Of a stretch of DNA of 64,000 nt, positions 49,168 through 61,451 are shown piece after piece (position 1 is the stretch's first letter; each line of letters starts with the position of its first letter). This DNA comes from Bubalus kerabau. Lineage: Eukaryota; Chordata; Mammalia; Artiodactyla; Bovidae. Both the position numbers and the translations under genes were made by a program. The stretch is taken from positions 4,340,001 through 4,404,000 of the forward strand of contig NW_026577882.1 of assembly GCF_029407905.1 (NCBI RefSeq). The letters are read 5' to 3'. The notes below the pieces were generated by a model that was given only the letters and a program-made list of their open reading frames with translations, was not told the origin of the DNA and ran no database searches.

Positions 49168-50047
49168 GCAGGGGCGGGGCGAACACGGGCGGCGCAGGGC
49201 GGGTATCGGCTCCTGGCGGGGGTAGGGGAGGGCCTCCCAGTTGTGCTTTCGGAGATGGCCACTGCAGCTGGAAACGCGCCAGGAGCGCAGCCAGGGTGGG
49301 GTAAACCTGGGCTGCACAGGTCGAGATTCCGCTCGCTGTGGGTGGGGGGTCGGTCCCTGTTGTGCTCCCGGGGGTCGACAATATGGCTGGGAACCCGCCG
49401 GGAGCCCGGCAGGGCCGGGGCGAAACCTGGCGTCGCGGGGCGGGGTGGGGTTCCGTTCACAGTGGGGGTCGGCTCCTGGCGGGGGTGGGGGAGGGCTTTC
49501 CAGATGTGCTGTTGGGGGTCGCCATTGGGGCTGGGAATGCCCATTTCGTGAACTCCTGGATCCCCAAGGATCGGCATCCATTGGCCACAGCGGAGGGGTG
49601 CGGAACACAGGTAAGGGAACGGGGACTGCCTGGAGCAGGGAACCATGTATTCCGCCCTGTGTTGGCACAGTCTCAGAGCTCCCCAACCTGGCGGTCGCAG
49701 AAAGGCCTCGTCTTTGGGGTCAAGGCCTTTACCGCTCCACCCCTCTGCTGAAAAACCTCAGAGTCTGCCCGGTTTTCCCAAGCAGCCTAGTGTCCGCTGG
49801 AAGTCCAAGGGACAGAACCCTGAATTCTGGCCGGCTGGCCCAGCCCTGCTTCTGGCACTTTGTAGGCCAGCGGGCCCTGGAGCACCTGCTAGGATGGGAA
49901 AGGGAAGGGTACGCGAATTGCACCCTGGTGGCCGCCGAGGCAGCAAAGAATGGGGGAGGGCACCTTACTGCCCTTTAATGACAGACAGAATCTGTGGCTG
50001 TCCTGCTGCGTGGGCCTTTTCATGGGGACCTTGTGCAATAAAAGTTT
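49168..50047. repeat. Third, truncated copy of the ~4.5-kb segment
   Basis: Only the GC-rich module and its downstream part are present (subrepeat starts at 49236, 49355 and 49499). A cacag|gtaaggg donor-like site is retained (GT at 49611). A ~37-bp segment present in copies 1 and 2 is missing at about 49926, where caccct is joined directly to ggtggcc; the deletion ends share accct. The copy stops 5 bp after its AATAAA and continues directly as satellite I. Confidence 0.85.
50037..50042 (+). terminator. Polyadenylation signal AATAAA, module copy 3, at the satellite joint
   Basis: The signal lies in tgtgcaataaaagttt. The next base (50048) begins accggtgaccttagggaac, which is satellite I. The GT-rich stretch found downstream in copies 1 and 2 is absent. 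Confidence 0.5.
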
Positions 50048-53000
50048 ACCGGTGACCTTAGGGAACTTCCCAGTGTGCTTCTGACAGATGAGGGATGCTG
50101 TGGAGTTGGCGGGGCCTCTCAGGACTCCGCTGGGTTTGGCGCAATGGAAGAGGGCCTCATCTCCAGGGAAGGCAGGAACCTCAGGCTTCCTCTCCGTTTC
50201 GGACTCCGACCGCAGGGTCCCTGCAGAGTTGGGACAGGAGAGTCAGGAATCGTCTTGTCTGAGGAAGGGAACTCCGCTTGCCTCTCGAGGTGCTCAGGGG
50301 GTCTCAGGCCCCTTGTTGAGCTGTGTGTGGAACCTGCGGGTGTTTCCGGAAATGCACGACGGTGACAGTGCCCCTTCATGTTGTGCCTTCACCCACTGGG
50401 TTGCCTTCGAAGAGGTGTCCGGGCCTCGGGTTCTTTTCAAGAGCGGACAGGGAAATCGGGGTCTTTCGGCATGTGGGACCACCCACGGGGCTAGTCTCAA
50501 ATTTCCTAGTGAGGCCGGCTTCATCCTGAGGTGTGCTGGGAAGGCCAGGGACCCTTCCAGACAACGCAGGGGGATCGACTCTCCTGTCGCCATCAGGAGG
50601 GGAGAAGGGACTCAGATGAAGTGGGGACGGAACCCTCGGTGTTACCCTCGAGGGAAACCGGCGTGTGGGGGACTTTTGGGGGTTGCATGAAAGGAGTCAG
50701 GTACCGTTTCGCACTTCAGGACAGAACCTGGGACTTCCCTTGAGACGCCGTAGCGGGCAAGGGCCTCATCTTGCGAAGACGTTGGGACCATGTGGATTTT
50801 CTCGGGTTGCAGCGGGATTCTAGAGTTACGACGGGGATTTCAGGCTTCCTCTTGTGTTGGCCCCGGGAAGCCTAATCTTCCATTCGAGTTGCGAGGGAAA
50901 GCTGAGGGTTGCACTCGAGTCACTGCAGGGCCAAAGAGACCTCATCTAGGCGTTTGTCCGGGACCTAATATTCCTCTCCAGGGAAGGCAGGGATCTCGGG
51001 GTTGCATTCCAGGCTCCCCCGGGGAGTCAGGCCTCGCCTCGAGGGCAAGCCAAGGATGCCGCTCTCCTCTCAAGTCGCGACGCAGATCTCTTGGAGCCCA
51101 CTGAGTGGCCTCAAGGGAGTCAGGCCTTCTCTTCAGTTTGGAGAGAGGACTCGGGATTGTGCTCTGGGTCAGGCAGGAAAAGAAGGCCCTCACCTCGCGA
51201 GGATGGGGGCTTCTCAGGGGTTTCCTCGAGCTGCGGCGCCCGTGGGGGTTTTCTCATGAGGCAAGATGAGGATCTCAGGGAGCCTCTCGTGCGGTGCCAG
51301 GGAAGTCAGGTCTCTGTGCGCGTGGCGAGGGGGAGCGCGTCATGGCTCTCCAGTCATGGAAGAGGACTAGGGCCTCCAGACGCGTTGAAGAAGGACACTC
51401 GAGGTCTTTCTGGGGTTGCGGCGGGAAAGCCTCGTTTCCCTCGCCTTCTGCCGGGGACCTGAGGGAACTTCCCATGGTGCCTCTGATAGGTGAGGGATGC
51501 TGTGGAGTTGGCGGGGCCTCTCGGGACTCCGCTGGGCTTGGCGCAATGGAAGAGGGCCTCATCTCGAGGGGAGACAGGAAACTTAGGCTTCCTCTCCTTT
51601 TCGGACTCCAACCACAGGGTCCCTGCAGAGTTGGGACAGGAGAGTCAGGCCTCGTCTTGTCTGAGGAAGGGAACTCCGCTTGCCTCTCGAATTGCTCAGG
51701 GTGTCTCACGCACCTCGTCGAGCTGTGTGTGGAAACCGCGGGTTTTTCCGGACGACGCACGGGGGTGTCAGTACCCCTTCGAATGGTAACTTCACCCACA
51801 GGGTTGCCTTCGAAGAGGTGTCCGGGCATCGGGTTCTTATCCAGAGCGGACTGGGAAATCGGGGTCGTTCGGCATGTGGCACAAACCTCGGGGCTCGTCT
51901 AGAATTTCCTCGGGAGGCCGGCCTCATCCTGAGGTGTGCCGGGAAAGCCGGGAACCCCTTCCAGAATACGCAGGGGAATCGACTCTCCTGTCGCGATGAG
52001 GAGGGGAGATGGGGCTCAGATGAAGGGGTGCCAGGACCCTCGGTGTTCCCCTCGAGGGAACCCGGCATGTCTGGGAAATTTTGGAGGTCGCATGAAGGGT
52101 GTCAGGTACCGTTTCGCAACTCAGGACAGAACGTGAGACTTCCCTTGAGACGCCGTAGCGGGCAAGGGCCCCATCTTGCGAAGACGTTGGGACCACGTGG
52201 TTTTTCTCGAGTTGCGGAGGGATTCTCGAGTTACGACGGGGATTTCAGGCTTCCTCTTGGGTTGGCCCTGGGAAGCCCCATCTTCCATTCGAGTTGCGAG
52301 GGAAAGCTGGGGGTTGCGCTCGAGTCACTGCAGGGCCCAAGAGACCTCATCTAGGCGTGTGTCCAGGACCTAGTAGTACTCTCAAGGGAAGACAGGGATC
52401 CCGGGGTTGCACTCCAGAGTCCCCCGTGGAGTCAGGCCTCGCCTCGAGGGGAAGCAAAGGACTCCGCTCTTCTCTTGAGCCACGACGCGGATCTCTTGGA
52501 GCCCTCTGAGTGGCCTCAAGGGAGTCAAGCCTAATCTTCAGTTTGGAGAGAGGACTCGGGATTGCTCTCCAGGAAAGGCAGGAAAAGAAGGCCCTCACCT
52601 CGCGAGGACGGGGGCTTCTCAGGGGTTTCCTTGAGCTGCGGCGTCCGTGGGGCTTTTCTCACGAGGCACGACGAGGTTCTCAGGGAGCCTCTCGTGCGGC
52701 GCCAGGGAAGTCAGGTCTCCATGAGCGTGGCGAGGGGGAGCGTGTCATTGTTCTCGAGTCCTGGGAGGGGACTAGGGCATCAAGGCGTGTAGAAGAAGGA
52801 TTCTCGAGGTCTTTCTCGGCTTGCGGCGGGAAACCCTCGTTTCCCTCGACTTCTCCCGGTGACCTGAGGGAACTTCCCAGGGTTCCTCTTAGAGGTGAGG
52901 GATGCTGTGGAGTTGGTGGGCCATCTCGGGACTCCTCTGGGTTTGGCGCAATCGAAGAGGGCCACATCTCGAGGGGAGAAAGGACCTCAGGCTTCCTCTC

Positions 53001-54300
53001 CGTTTCGTACTCCAACAGCAGTGTCCCTGCAGCGTTGGGGCAGGAGAGTCAGGCCTCGTCTTGCCTGAGGAAGGGAACTCCGCTTGCCTCTCGAGTTGCT
53101 CAGGGAGTCTCAGTCCCCTCGTGGAGCTGTGTGTGGAAACCGCGGGTGTTTCCGGACGATGCACGGGAGTGTCAGTGCCCCTTCGTGTTGTTCCTTCACT
53201 CACAGGGTGGCCTTCGAAGAGGTGTCCGGGCATCGGGTTCTCCTCAACTGCGGACCGGGAAATCAGGGTCGTTCAACATGGGGCATCAGCCACGGGGCTT
53301 GTCTCGAATTTCCTCGCGAGGCCGGCCTCATCCTGAGGGGCGCCGTGCAGGCCGGGAACCCCTTCCAGACCACGCAGGGGAATCAACTCTCCTGTCGCGA
53401 ACAGGAGAGGAGTAGGAGCTCAGAGGAAGTGGTGCCGGGACTCTCGGTGTTCCCCTCAAGGGAACCCGGCATGTCGGGGAACTTTTGGATGTCGCATGAA
53501 GGGTGTCAGGTACCGTGTCTCACTTCACGACGGAACATGGGACTTCCCTTGAGACGCCGTACCGGGCAAGGGCCTCATCTTGCGAAGACGTTGAAACCAC
53601 GTGGTTTTTCTCGAGTTGCGGCAGGATTCTCGAGTTTCAACGAGGATTTCAGGCTTCCTCTTGGGTTGGCCTTGGGAAGCCCCATCTCCCATTCAAGTAG
53701 CGAGGGAAATCTGGGGGTAGAGCTCGAGTCACTGCAGGGCCAAAGAGACCTCATCAAGGCGTGTGTCGGGGAACTAATATTCCTCTCCAGGGAAGGCAGG
53801 GAAAGCGGGGTTGCATTCCAGGCTCCCCCGGGGAGTCAGGCCTCGTCTCGAGGGGAAGCAAAGGACTCCGCTGTCCTCACGAGTCGCAACGCGGATCTCT
53901 TGGAGCCCCCTAGTGGCGTCAATTGAGTCAAGTCTCCTCTTCATTTTGGAGAGAGGGCTCGGGATTGTTCTCCAGGCCATGCAGGAAAAGAAGGCCCTTC
54001 ACCTCGCGAGGACGGGGGCGTCTCAGGGGTTTCCTCGAGCTGCGGCACCCATGGGGGTTTTCTCGCGAGGCACGGCGAGGATCTCAGGGAGCCTCTCGTG
54101 CGGCGCCAGGGAAGTCAGGTCTCCCTGCGCGTAGCGAGGAGGAGCGCGTTGTGGCTCTCGAGTAATGGGAGGGGACTAGGATCTCAAGATGCGTTGAAGA
54201 GGGACTCTCGAGGTCTTTCTCGGGTTGTGGCGGGAAAAAGTCGTTTCCCTCGCCTTCTGCCGGGGACCTTAGGGAACTTCCCAGGGTGTCTCTGAGAGTT
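50048..54300. repeat. Satellite I array, intermediate subfamily
   Basis: About three monomers with the diagnostic hexamer GGATGC at 50093, 51495 and 52900, and GGATAC at 54304 (intervals 1402, 1405 and 1404). The alleles are a mixture: canonical-like ggaccttagggaacttccc and gggactccgctggg, but also ctgtggagttggcgggg, tgtttccgga and gaagacgttgggaccacg that are private to this type. Divergence from the canonical consensus is visibly lower than that of the array that follows. No gene is supported. Confidence 0.88.
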
Positions 54301-55807
54301 GAGGGATACTGTGGAGTTGGCGGTGCCTCTCGGGACTCCGCTGGGTTTGTCGCAATGGAAGAGGGGCTCATCTCGAGGGGAGGCAGGAACCTCAGACTTC
54401 CTCTCTGTTTTGGACTCCGACATCAGGGTCCCTGCAGAGTTGGGACAGGAGAGTCAGGCTACGTCTTTTCTGAGGAATGGAGCTCCGCTTGCCTCTCGAG
54501 TTGTTCATGGGGTTTCAGGCCCCTTGTCAAACTGTGTGTGGAATCTGCAGGTTTTTCCAGACGATGCACGGGGGTGTCAGTGACCCTTCGTTTTGTATCT
54601 TCATCCACAGGGTTACCTTCGAAGAGGTGTCCGGGCATCGGGTTCTTATGAAGAGCATACCGGGATATCGGGGTCGTTCAGCATTTGGCACCACCCACGT
54701 GGGTTGTCTCGAATTTCCTCATGAAACCGGCCTCATCCTGAAGTGTGCCGCGAAGGTCCTGAAACTCTACCAGACAAAGCAGAGGAATCGACCCTCCTGT
54801 GGCGATCAGGAGGGGAGCAGTGGCTCAGATGAAGTGCTGCTGGGAACCTCGGTGTTTCCCTCAAGTGAGACAGGTATTTCGGGGAACTTTTGGGGTCGCA
54901 TAAAGCGTTCCAAGTACCGTTTCGCTCTTCAAAATGGAACGTTGGACTTCTCTTGGGGTGCTCCAGCGGGCATGGGCCTCATCTTGGAATGACTGCGGAA
55001 CCACTTGGTTTTTCTCGAGTTGCGGTGGGATATTTGAGTTACCACAGGGAATTCATGCTTCCTCTTGTGTTGGCCCACAAAAGTCTTATCTTCCATTCGA
55101 GATTCGAGGAAGAGCTGGAGGTGCGCTCTAGTCACTGAAGGCAAAAGAGACCCCACCAAGGCTTGTGTGCAGGACCTAATGTTCATGTCAAGGCTCGACA
55201 GAAATCTCGGGGTTGCATTCCAGACTCACCTTGGAGTCAGGCCTCGTCTCGAGGGGAAGCAAAGGACTCTGCTCTCCTCTCGAGTCGGACGGGTATGTCT
55301 TGGAGCCCACTGAGTGGCTTAAAGGGAGTCAAACCTCCTCTGGTGTTTGGAGGGAGGACACGGGATTGCTCTCCAGGCAATGCAGGAAATGAAGGCCCTC
55401 ATCTCCCGATGACTGGGGCGTCTCGTAGGTTTTCTCGAGCTGTGGCGCTAGTGTGGGGTTTCTCACGAAGTAAGACTGGGAGCTCAGTGAGCCTCTCACG
55501 TGGTGCCAGGGCAGTCAGGTCTCTATGCACGTGGTGAGAGGGAGCCCGTCATTGTTCTCGAGTCATGGTAGGGGAATTGGGCCTGAAGACCTGTTAAAGA
55601 AGGACTCTCGAGGTCTTTCCTGGGTTGCAGTAGGAAACCCTGGGTTCCATCGACTTGTGTCAGTGACCTCACGAAGCTTCTCAGCGTGCCTCTGAGAAGT
55701 CAGGGTCACTGTGGAGTTGGGAGGGGCCTCTCGGAACTCCACTGGGTTTGGTGCAATGGAAGAGGGCCTCATGACAAGTTGAGGCAGGAACCTCAGGGTT
55801 CCTCTCC

Positions 55808-55826
55808 TGGCTTAGAATGCGCCGGA
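55808..55826. repeat. Small insertion at a fixed site in a diverged monomer
   Basis: Where other monomers read ctctccatttctgactcgg, this one reads ctctcctggcttagaatgcg followed by ccggatctgactcgg, about 16 bp longer. A related insertion lies at 61434-61451 (tgacttcctggaggccgg), at the same place four monomers to the right. Confidence 0.75.
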
Positions 55827-58800
55827 TCTGACTCGGATCGCAGAGTCCCTGCAGAGTTGGGACAGGAGAGTCAGGCCTCGTCTTGTGTGGAGGAATGGAA
55901 CTCCGCTTGACTCTCGCGTTGTTCATGGGGTGACAGGCCACTTGTCGATTTGTATGTGGAACTTGCGGGTTTTTCTGGACGATGCACCGGGGTGTCACTG
56001 CCCCTTCGTGTTGTGCCTTGATCCACAGGATTGCCTTCGAGTTATGTTCTGTCATCGGGTTCTTATCAAGAGCGGACCAGGGAATTGGGGTCTTTTGGCA
56101 TGCCGCACCACCCACGAGGCTATGTCTCGAATTTCCTCGTGAGACTGGCCTCATCTTGATGTGCGCCAGGAAGGTCGGGAACGCCTTCCAGACAAAGCAG
56201 GGGAATCGAACCTCCTGTCGCGATCAAGAGGGGAGAAGAGTCTCAGATGAAGTGGTGCCGGGAACCTCGGTGTTCTCCTCAAGTGAGAATGGTATGTCGG
56301 GGAACTTTTGGGATCGCATCAAGGGTTCCAAGTAACTTTTCGCTCTTCAATACAGAACGTGGGACTTCTCTTGAGATGCTGTAGCGGGCAAGGGCCTCAT
56401 CTTTCGATGACGGGGGAACCACGTGGTTTTTCTTGAGTTGCGGCAGGATTCTCGAGTTACAACCGGGAATTCAGGCTTCCTGTTCAACTGGCCCAGGGAA
56501 GTCCAGTTTTCATTCAAATTGCGAGTTAGAACTGGGGATTGCTCTCGAGACACTGCAGGGCCAAATAGACCTCATCTAGGCTTGTGTCCAGGACCTAATG
56601 TTCCTCTGCTGGGGCGACAGCGATCTCGGCATTGCATTCTCGACTCACCCGGGGAATCAGGCCTCGTCTCGAGGGGAAGCAAAGGACCCCGCTCTCCTCT
56701 TGAGTCACCACAGGTGTCTCTTGGAGCCCACTGAGTGGCCTAAAGGGAGTCAAGCCTCCTGTGGAGTTTGGAGAGAGGACTCAGGATTGCTCTCCAGGCC
56801 ATGCAGGAAAAGAAGACCCTCATCTCGCGATGACAGGGGCATCTTGTTGGTTTTCTCGAGCTGCGGTGCCAGTGTGCGGTTTCTGACGAGGTGCGACGGG
56901 AAGCTCAGGGAGCCTTTCGTGTGGCACCAGGGAATTCAGGTCTCCATGCGCATGACAAGGGGGAGCGCGTCATTGCTCTCGAGATATGATACGGGAATCG
57001 GGCCTCAAGACACGTTAAAGCAGGACTCTCAAGGTCTTTCTCGGGTTGCGGCAGGAAACCCTGGGTTCCGTCGACTTCTGCCGGTGACCTTAGGGAGCTT
57101 CTCAGGGTGCCTCTGAGAAGTCAGGCATACTGTGGATTTGGGACGGGCCTCTCGGGACTCCACTGGTTTTGTGGCAATGGAAAAGGGCCTCATCTTGAGT
57201 GGAGGCAGGAACCTCAGGCTCCCTCTCCATTTCTGACTCGGTGCGCAAGGTCCCTAGAGTTGTGACAGGAGAGTCAGGCATCGTCTTGTGTGGAGGAATG
57301 GAACTCCGCTTGCTTCTCGAGTTGTTCACGAGGTGACAGACCACTTGTGGAGCTGTGTGAGGAACCTGCGGGTTTTTCCGGAAGATGCACGGGGTGTCAG
57401 TGCCCCTACGTGTTGTGACTTCATCCACAGGCTTGCCTTCGAAGAGGTGTCCAGGAGTCTGGTTTTGATCAAAAGTGGACCATGGAATCGGGGTCTTTCG
57501 GCATGTAGTATGGCCCTCGAGGCTACCTCTCGAATTTCCTCGTGAGACCGGCCTCATCCTGAGGTGTGCCGGGAAGGTCGGGAATCCCTTCGAGACAAAG
57601 CAGTGGAATCGACCCTCCTATCGCGATCACGAGAGGAGAAAGGCCTCAGATGAAGTGGTGCCGGAAACTTCAGTGTCCCCTCTAGTGAGATCGGTATATA
57701 GGGGAACTTTTGGGGTCGCATCAAGGGTGCCAAGTACTGTTTTGCACTTCAAGACGGAATGTGAGACTTCTCTTGAGACGCTGTAGGGGGCAAGGGCCTC
57801 ATCTTGCAATACGGGGAACCACGTGATTTTTCTCGAGTTGCGGCGGGTTTCTCAAATTACAACTGGAAATTCAGGCTTCCTCTTGTGTTGGCTCAGAAAG
57901 GCCAATCTTCCATTCGAGTTGCAAGGGAAAGCTAGGGGTTGCGCTTGAGTCACTGCAGGGCCAAAGAGACCTCATCTAGGCTTTTGTCCAGGACCTAAGG
58001 TTCCTCTCCAGGGGCGACAGGGATCCAGGGTTGCATTCCAGACTCACCCTCGTAGTCAGGCCTCATCTCGAGGGGAAGCAAAGGACACCGCTCTCCTCCT
58101 GAGTATCGACGGGTATCTCTTGGAGCCCACTGAGTGACCTAAAGGGAGTCAAGCCTCCTTTGGAGTTTGGAGAGAGGATTCGGGATTGCTCTTCAGGTCA
58201 TGCAGGAAAGAAGGCCCTCATTTCACCATGACAGGGGCGTCTCGTGGGTTTTCTCGAGCTGTGGCGCCAGTGTGGGGTTTCTCACGAGGTACGATGGGGA
58301 GCTCAGGGAGCCTCTCATGTGGTACCAGGGAAGTCAGATCTTCATGCACGTGGCGAGGGGGAGCACGTCATTTTTCTCCAGTCATGGTAGGGGAATCGGG
58401 CCTCAAGACGTGTGAAGAAGGACTCTCGAGGTTTTTCTCAGGTTACGTCAGGAAACCCTGGGTTCCGTCGACTTATGCCCGTGACCTCAGGGAGCTTTTC
58501 AGGGTGCCTCTGAGAAGTCAGGGATACTGTGCAGTTGGGAGGGGCCACTCCGAACTCCACTGGGTTTGGTGCAGTAGAAGAGGGCCTTATCTCGAGTTGA
58601 GGCAGGAACCTCATGGTTCCTCTCCATTTCTGAATCGGATCTCAGTGTCCATGCAGAGTTGGGACAGGAGAGTCAGGCCTCGTCTTGTGTGGAGGAATTT
58701 AACTCCTCTTGCCTCTCGAGTTGTTCACGGGGTGACAGGCCACTTGTCGATCTGTATGTGGAACTTGCGGGCTTTTCCAACGATGCAGGAGGGTGTCAGA

Positions 58801-61433
58801 CCCTTTCGTTTTGTGCCTTCGTCCACAAGATTGCCTTCGAAGAGGTGTCCTAGCATTGGGTTCTTATCAAGAGCAGACAGGGAAATCGGGGTCTTTCGGC
58901 GTGTGGCACCAACCACAAGGCTACGTCTCGAATTTCCTCGTGAGACCGGCCTCATCCTGAGGTGCGCCGGGAAGGTCCGGAACCCCTTCCAGACAAAGCA
59001 GGGTAATCGACCCTCCCGTCGCGATCAGGAGGGGATAAGGGGCTCAGAACAAGCGGTGCACCGAACCTTGGTGTTCCCCTCGAGTGAGACCAGGGTGTCG
59101 GGGAACTTTTGTGCTAACATCAAGGTTGCCAATTATCGTTTTAAACTTCAAGATGGAACGTAGGGCTTCTACTGAGACGCTGTAGCTGGCAAGGGCCTCA
59201 TCTTGCGATGACGGGGGAACCACGTGGTTTTCCTCGAGTTGCAGCGGGATTTTCGAATTACGACGGGGAATTCAGGTTTCCTCTTGTGTTGTCCCAGGGA
59301 AGTCCATTCTTCCATTCGAGGTGCGAGGGAGAGCAGGGGATTGCTCTCGAGTCACTTCAGGGCAAATGAGACCTCATCTATGCTTGTGTCTAGGACCTAA
59401 TGTTCCTCTCCAGGGGCGACAGGGATCTCGGGGTTGCATTCCAGACTCACCTGAGGAGTCAGGCCTGGTATATAGGGGAAGCAAAGAATTCCGCTCTCCT
59501 CTCGAGTCCCAACGGGTATCTCTTGGAGCCCACAGAGTGGCCTAAAGGGAGTCAGGCCTCCTGTGGAGTTTGAAGAGAGGCCTCGAGATTGCTCTCCAGG
59601 CCATGCAGGAAAAGAAGGCCTTCATCTCGCGATGACGGAGGCGTCTCGTGGGTTTTCTGGAGCTGGGGAGCCAGTGTGGGATTTCTCACGAGGTATGACG
59701 GGGAGCTCAGGGAGCCTCTCGTGTGGCGCCAGGGAAGTCAAGTCTCCATGCGAGTGGCGAGGGGGAACGCGTCATTGCTCTCGAGTCATGGTAGGGGAAT
59801 CGGGATTCAAGATGCGTTGAAGGAGGATTTTCGAGGTCTTTCTCGGGTTGCGTCAGGAAACCCTGTGTTCCCTCGACTTGTGCCAGTGACCTCAGGGAGC
59901 TTCTAAGGGTGCCTCTGAGAAGTCGCGATACTGTGGATTTGGGAGGGGCCTCTCGGGCCTCCACTGTTTTTGGTGTAATGGAAGAGGGCCTCATCTCGAG
60001 TGGAGTCAGGAACCTCAGGGTTCCTCTCCATTTCGGACTCCGATCGCAGGGTCCCTTCAGAGTTGGGACCGGAGAGTCAGGCCTCGTCTTGAGTGGAGGA
60101 ATGGAACTCTGCTTGCCTCTCGAGTTGTTCATGGGATGACAGGCCTCTTGTCGAGCTGTGTGTGGAACCTGCGGCTTTTACCGAATGATGCACGGGAGTG
60201 TCAGTGACCCTTCGTTTTGTGCCTTCGTCCACAGGGTTGCCTTCGAAGAGGTGTCCGGGCATCGGGTTCTTCTCAAGAGTGGGCCGGGAAATCGGGGTGT
60301 TTCGGCATGTGACACCACCCACGACGCTATGTCTCGAATTTACTCGTGAGACTGGCCTCATCCTTAGGTGCGCCGGGAATGTGGGGAACCCCTTCCAAAC
60401 AAAGCAGGGGAATAGACCCTCCTGTCTCGAACAGGAGGGGAGAAGGTGCTCAGATGAAGTGGTGCGGGAACCTCGGTGTTCCTGTCGAGTGAGACTGGCG
60501 TGTCCGGGAACATTTGGTGTCGCATCAAGGGTGCAAAGTACCGTTTCGCACTTCAAGACGGAACGTGGTTCTTTTCTTGAGACGCCATAGCAGCAAGGGC
60601 CTCATCTTGGGATGACGTTGGAAACACGTGGTTTTTCTCGAGTTGCGGCGGGATTCTCGAGTTACGAAGGGGATTTCTGGCTTCCTCTTGTGTTGGCCCA
60701 GGGAAGCCCAATCTTCCATTCGAGTTGCGAGGGAGAGCTGGGGGTTGCGCTCGAGTCACTGCAGGGCCAAAGAAACCTCATCCAGGCTTGTGTCTAGGAC
60801 CTAATGTTCCTCTCAAGGGATGACTGGGATCTTGGGGTTGCATTCTAGACTCACCCAGGAGTCAGGCGTCCTCTCGAGGGGAAACAAAGGACTTCTCTCT
60901 CTTCTCGAGTCGCGACGGGTATTTCTTGGAGCCCACTGAGTGGACTAAAGGGAGTCAAGCCTCCTCTGGAGTTTGGAGAGAGGACTCGGGATTGCTCTCC
61001 AGGCCATGCAGGCAAAGAAGGCCCACATCTCGAGATGACGGGGGCGTCTCGTGGGTTTTCTCGAGCTGCGGCGCCAGTGTGGGGTTTCTCACGAGGTACG
61101 ACGGGGAGTTCAGGTAGCCTCTCGTGTGGCAACAGGGAAGTCAGGTCTCCATGGGCGGCCCAAGGGGGAGCGCGTCATTGCTCTCAAGTCAGGGTAGGGG
61201 AATCGGGCCTCATGACTGGTTGAAAAAGAACTCTCGATGTCTTTCTAGGGTTGCGGCAGGAAACCCTGGGTTCCCTTGACTTGTGCCGGTGACCTCAGGG
61301 AGCGTCTCAGGGTGCCTCTGAGAAGTCAGGGATACTGTGGATTTGGGAGAGGCCTCTCGGGACTCCTCTGGGTTTGGTGCAATGGAAGTGGGCCTCATCT
61401 CGAGTTGAGGCAGGAACCTCAGGGTTCTGCTCC

Positions 61434-61451
61434 TGACTTCCTGGAGGCCGG
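61434..61451. repeat. Second copy of the small fixed-site insertion
   Basis: The same position and same total length as the insertion at 55808, ending in the same ggccggatctgactc-type segment but with several substitutions in the middle. The monomers between lack it. Confidence 0.75.

Noticed and set aside
49241..49978. 245-aa ORF over the third GC-rich module as a gene product
   Set aside because: The frame is not preserved in the other two copies of the module, which have different indels; high GC removes stop codons by chance.
58186..59163. 325-aa ORF in the diverged array
   Set aside because: It is satellite sequence in one frame. The equivalent frame in neighbouring monomers is interrupted and no domain is recognisable.
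59230..59270. CENP-B box (nTTCGnnnnAnnCGGGn) in the satellite, e.g. tttcgaattacgacgggg
   Set aside because: The best candidates are off by one base in spacing (A followed by three bases before CGGG) or lack TTCG. A partial hand scan found no exact match; a full pattern search would settle it.
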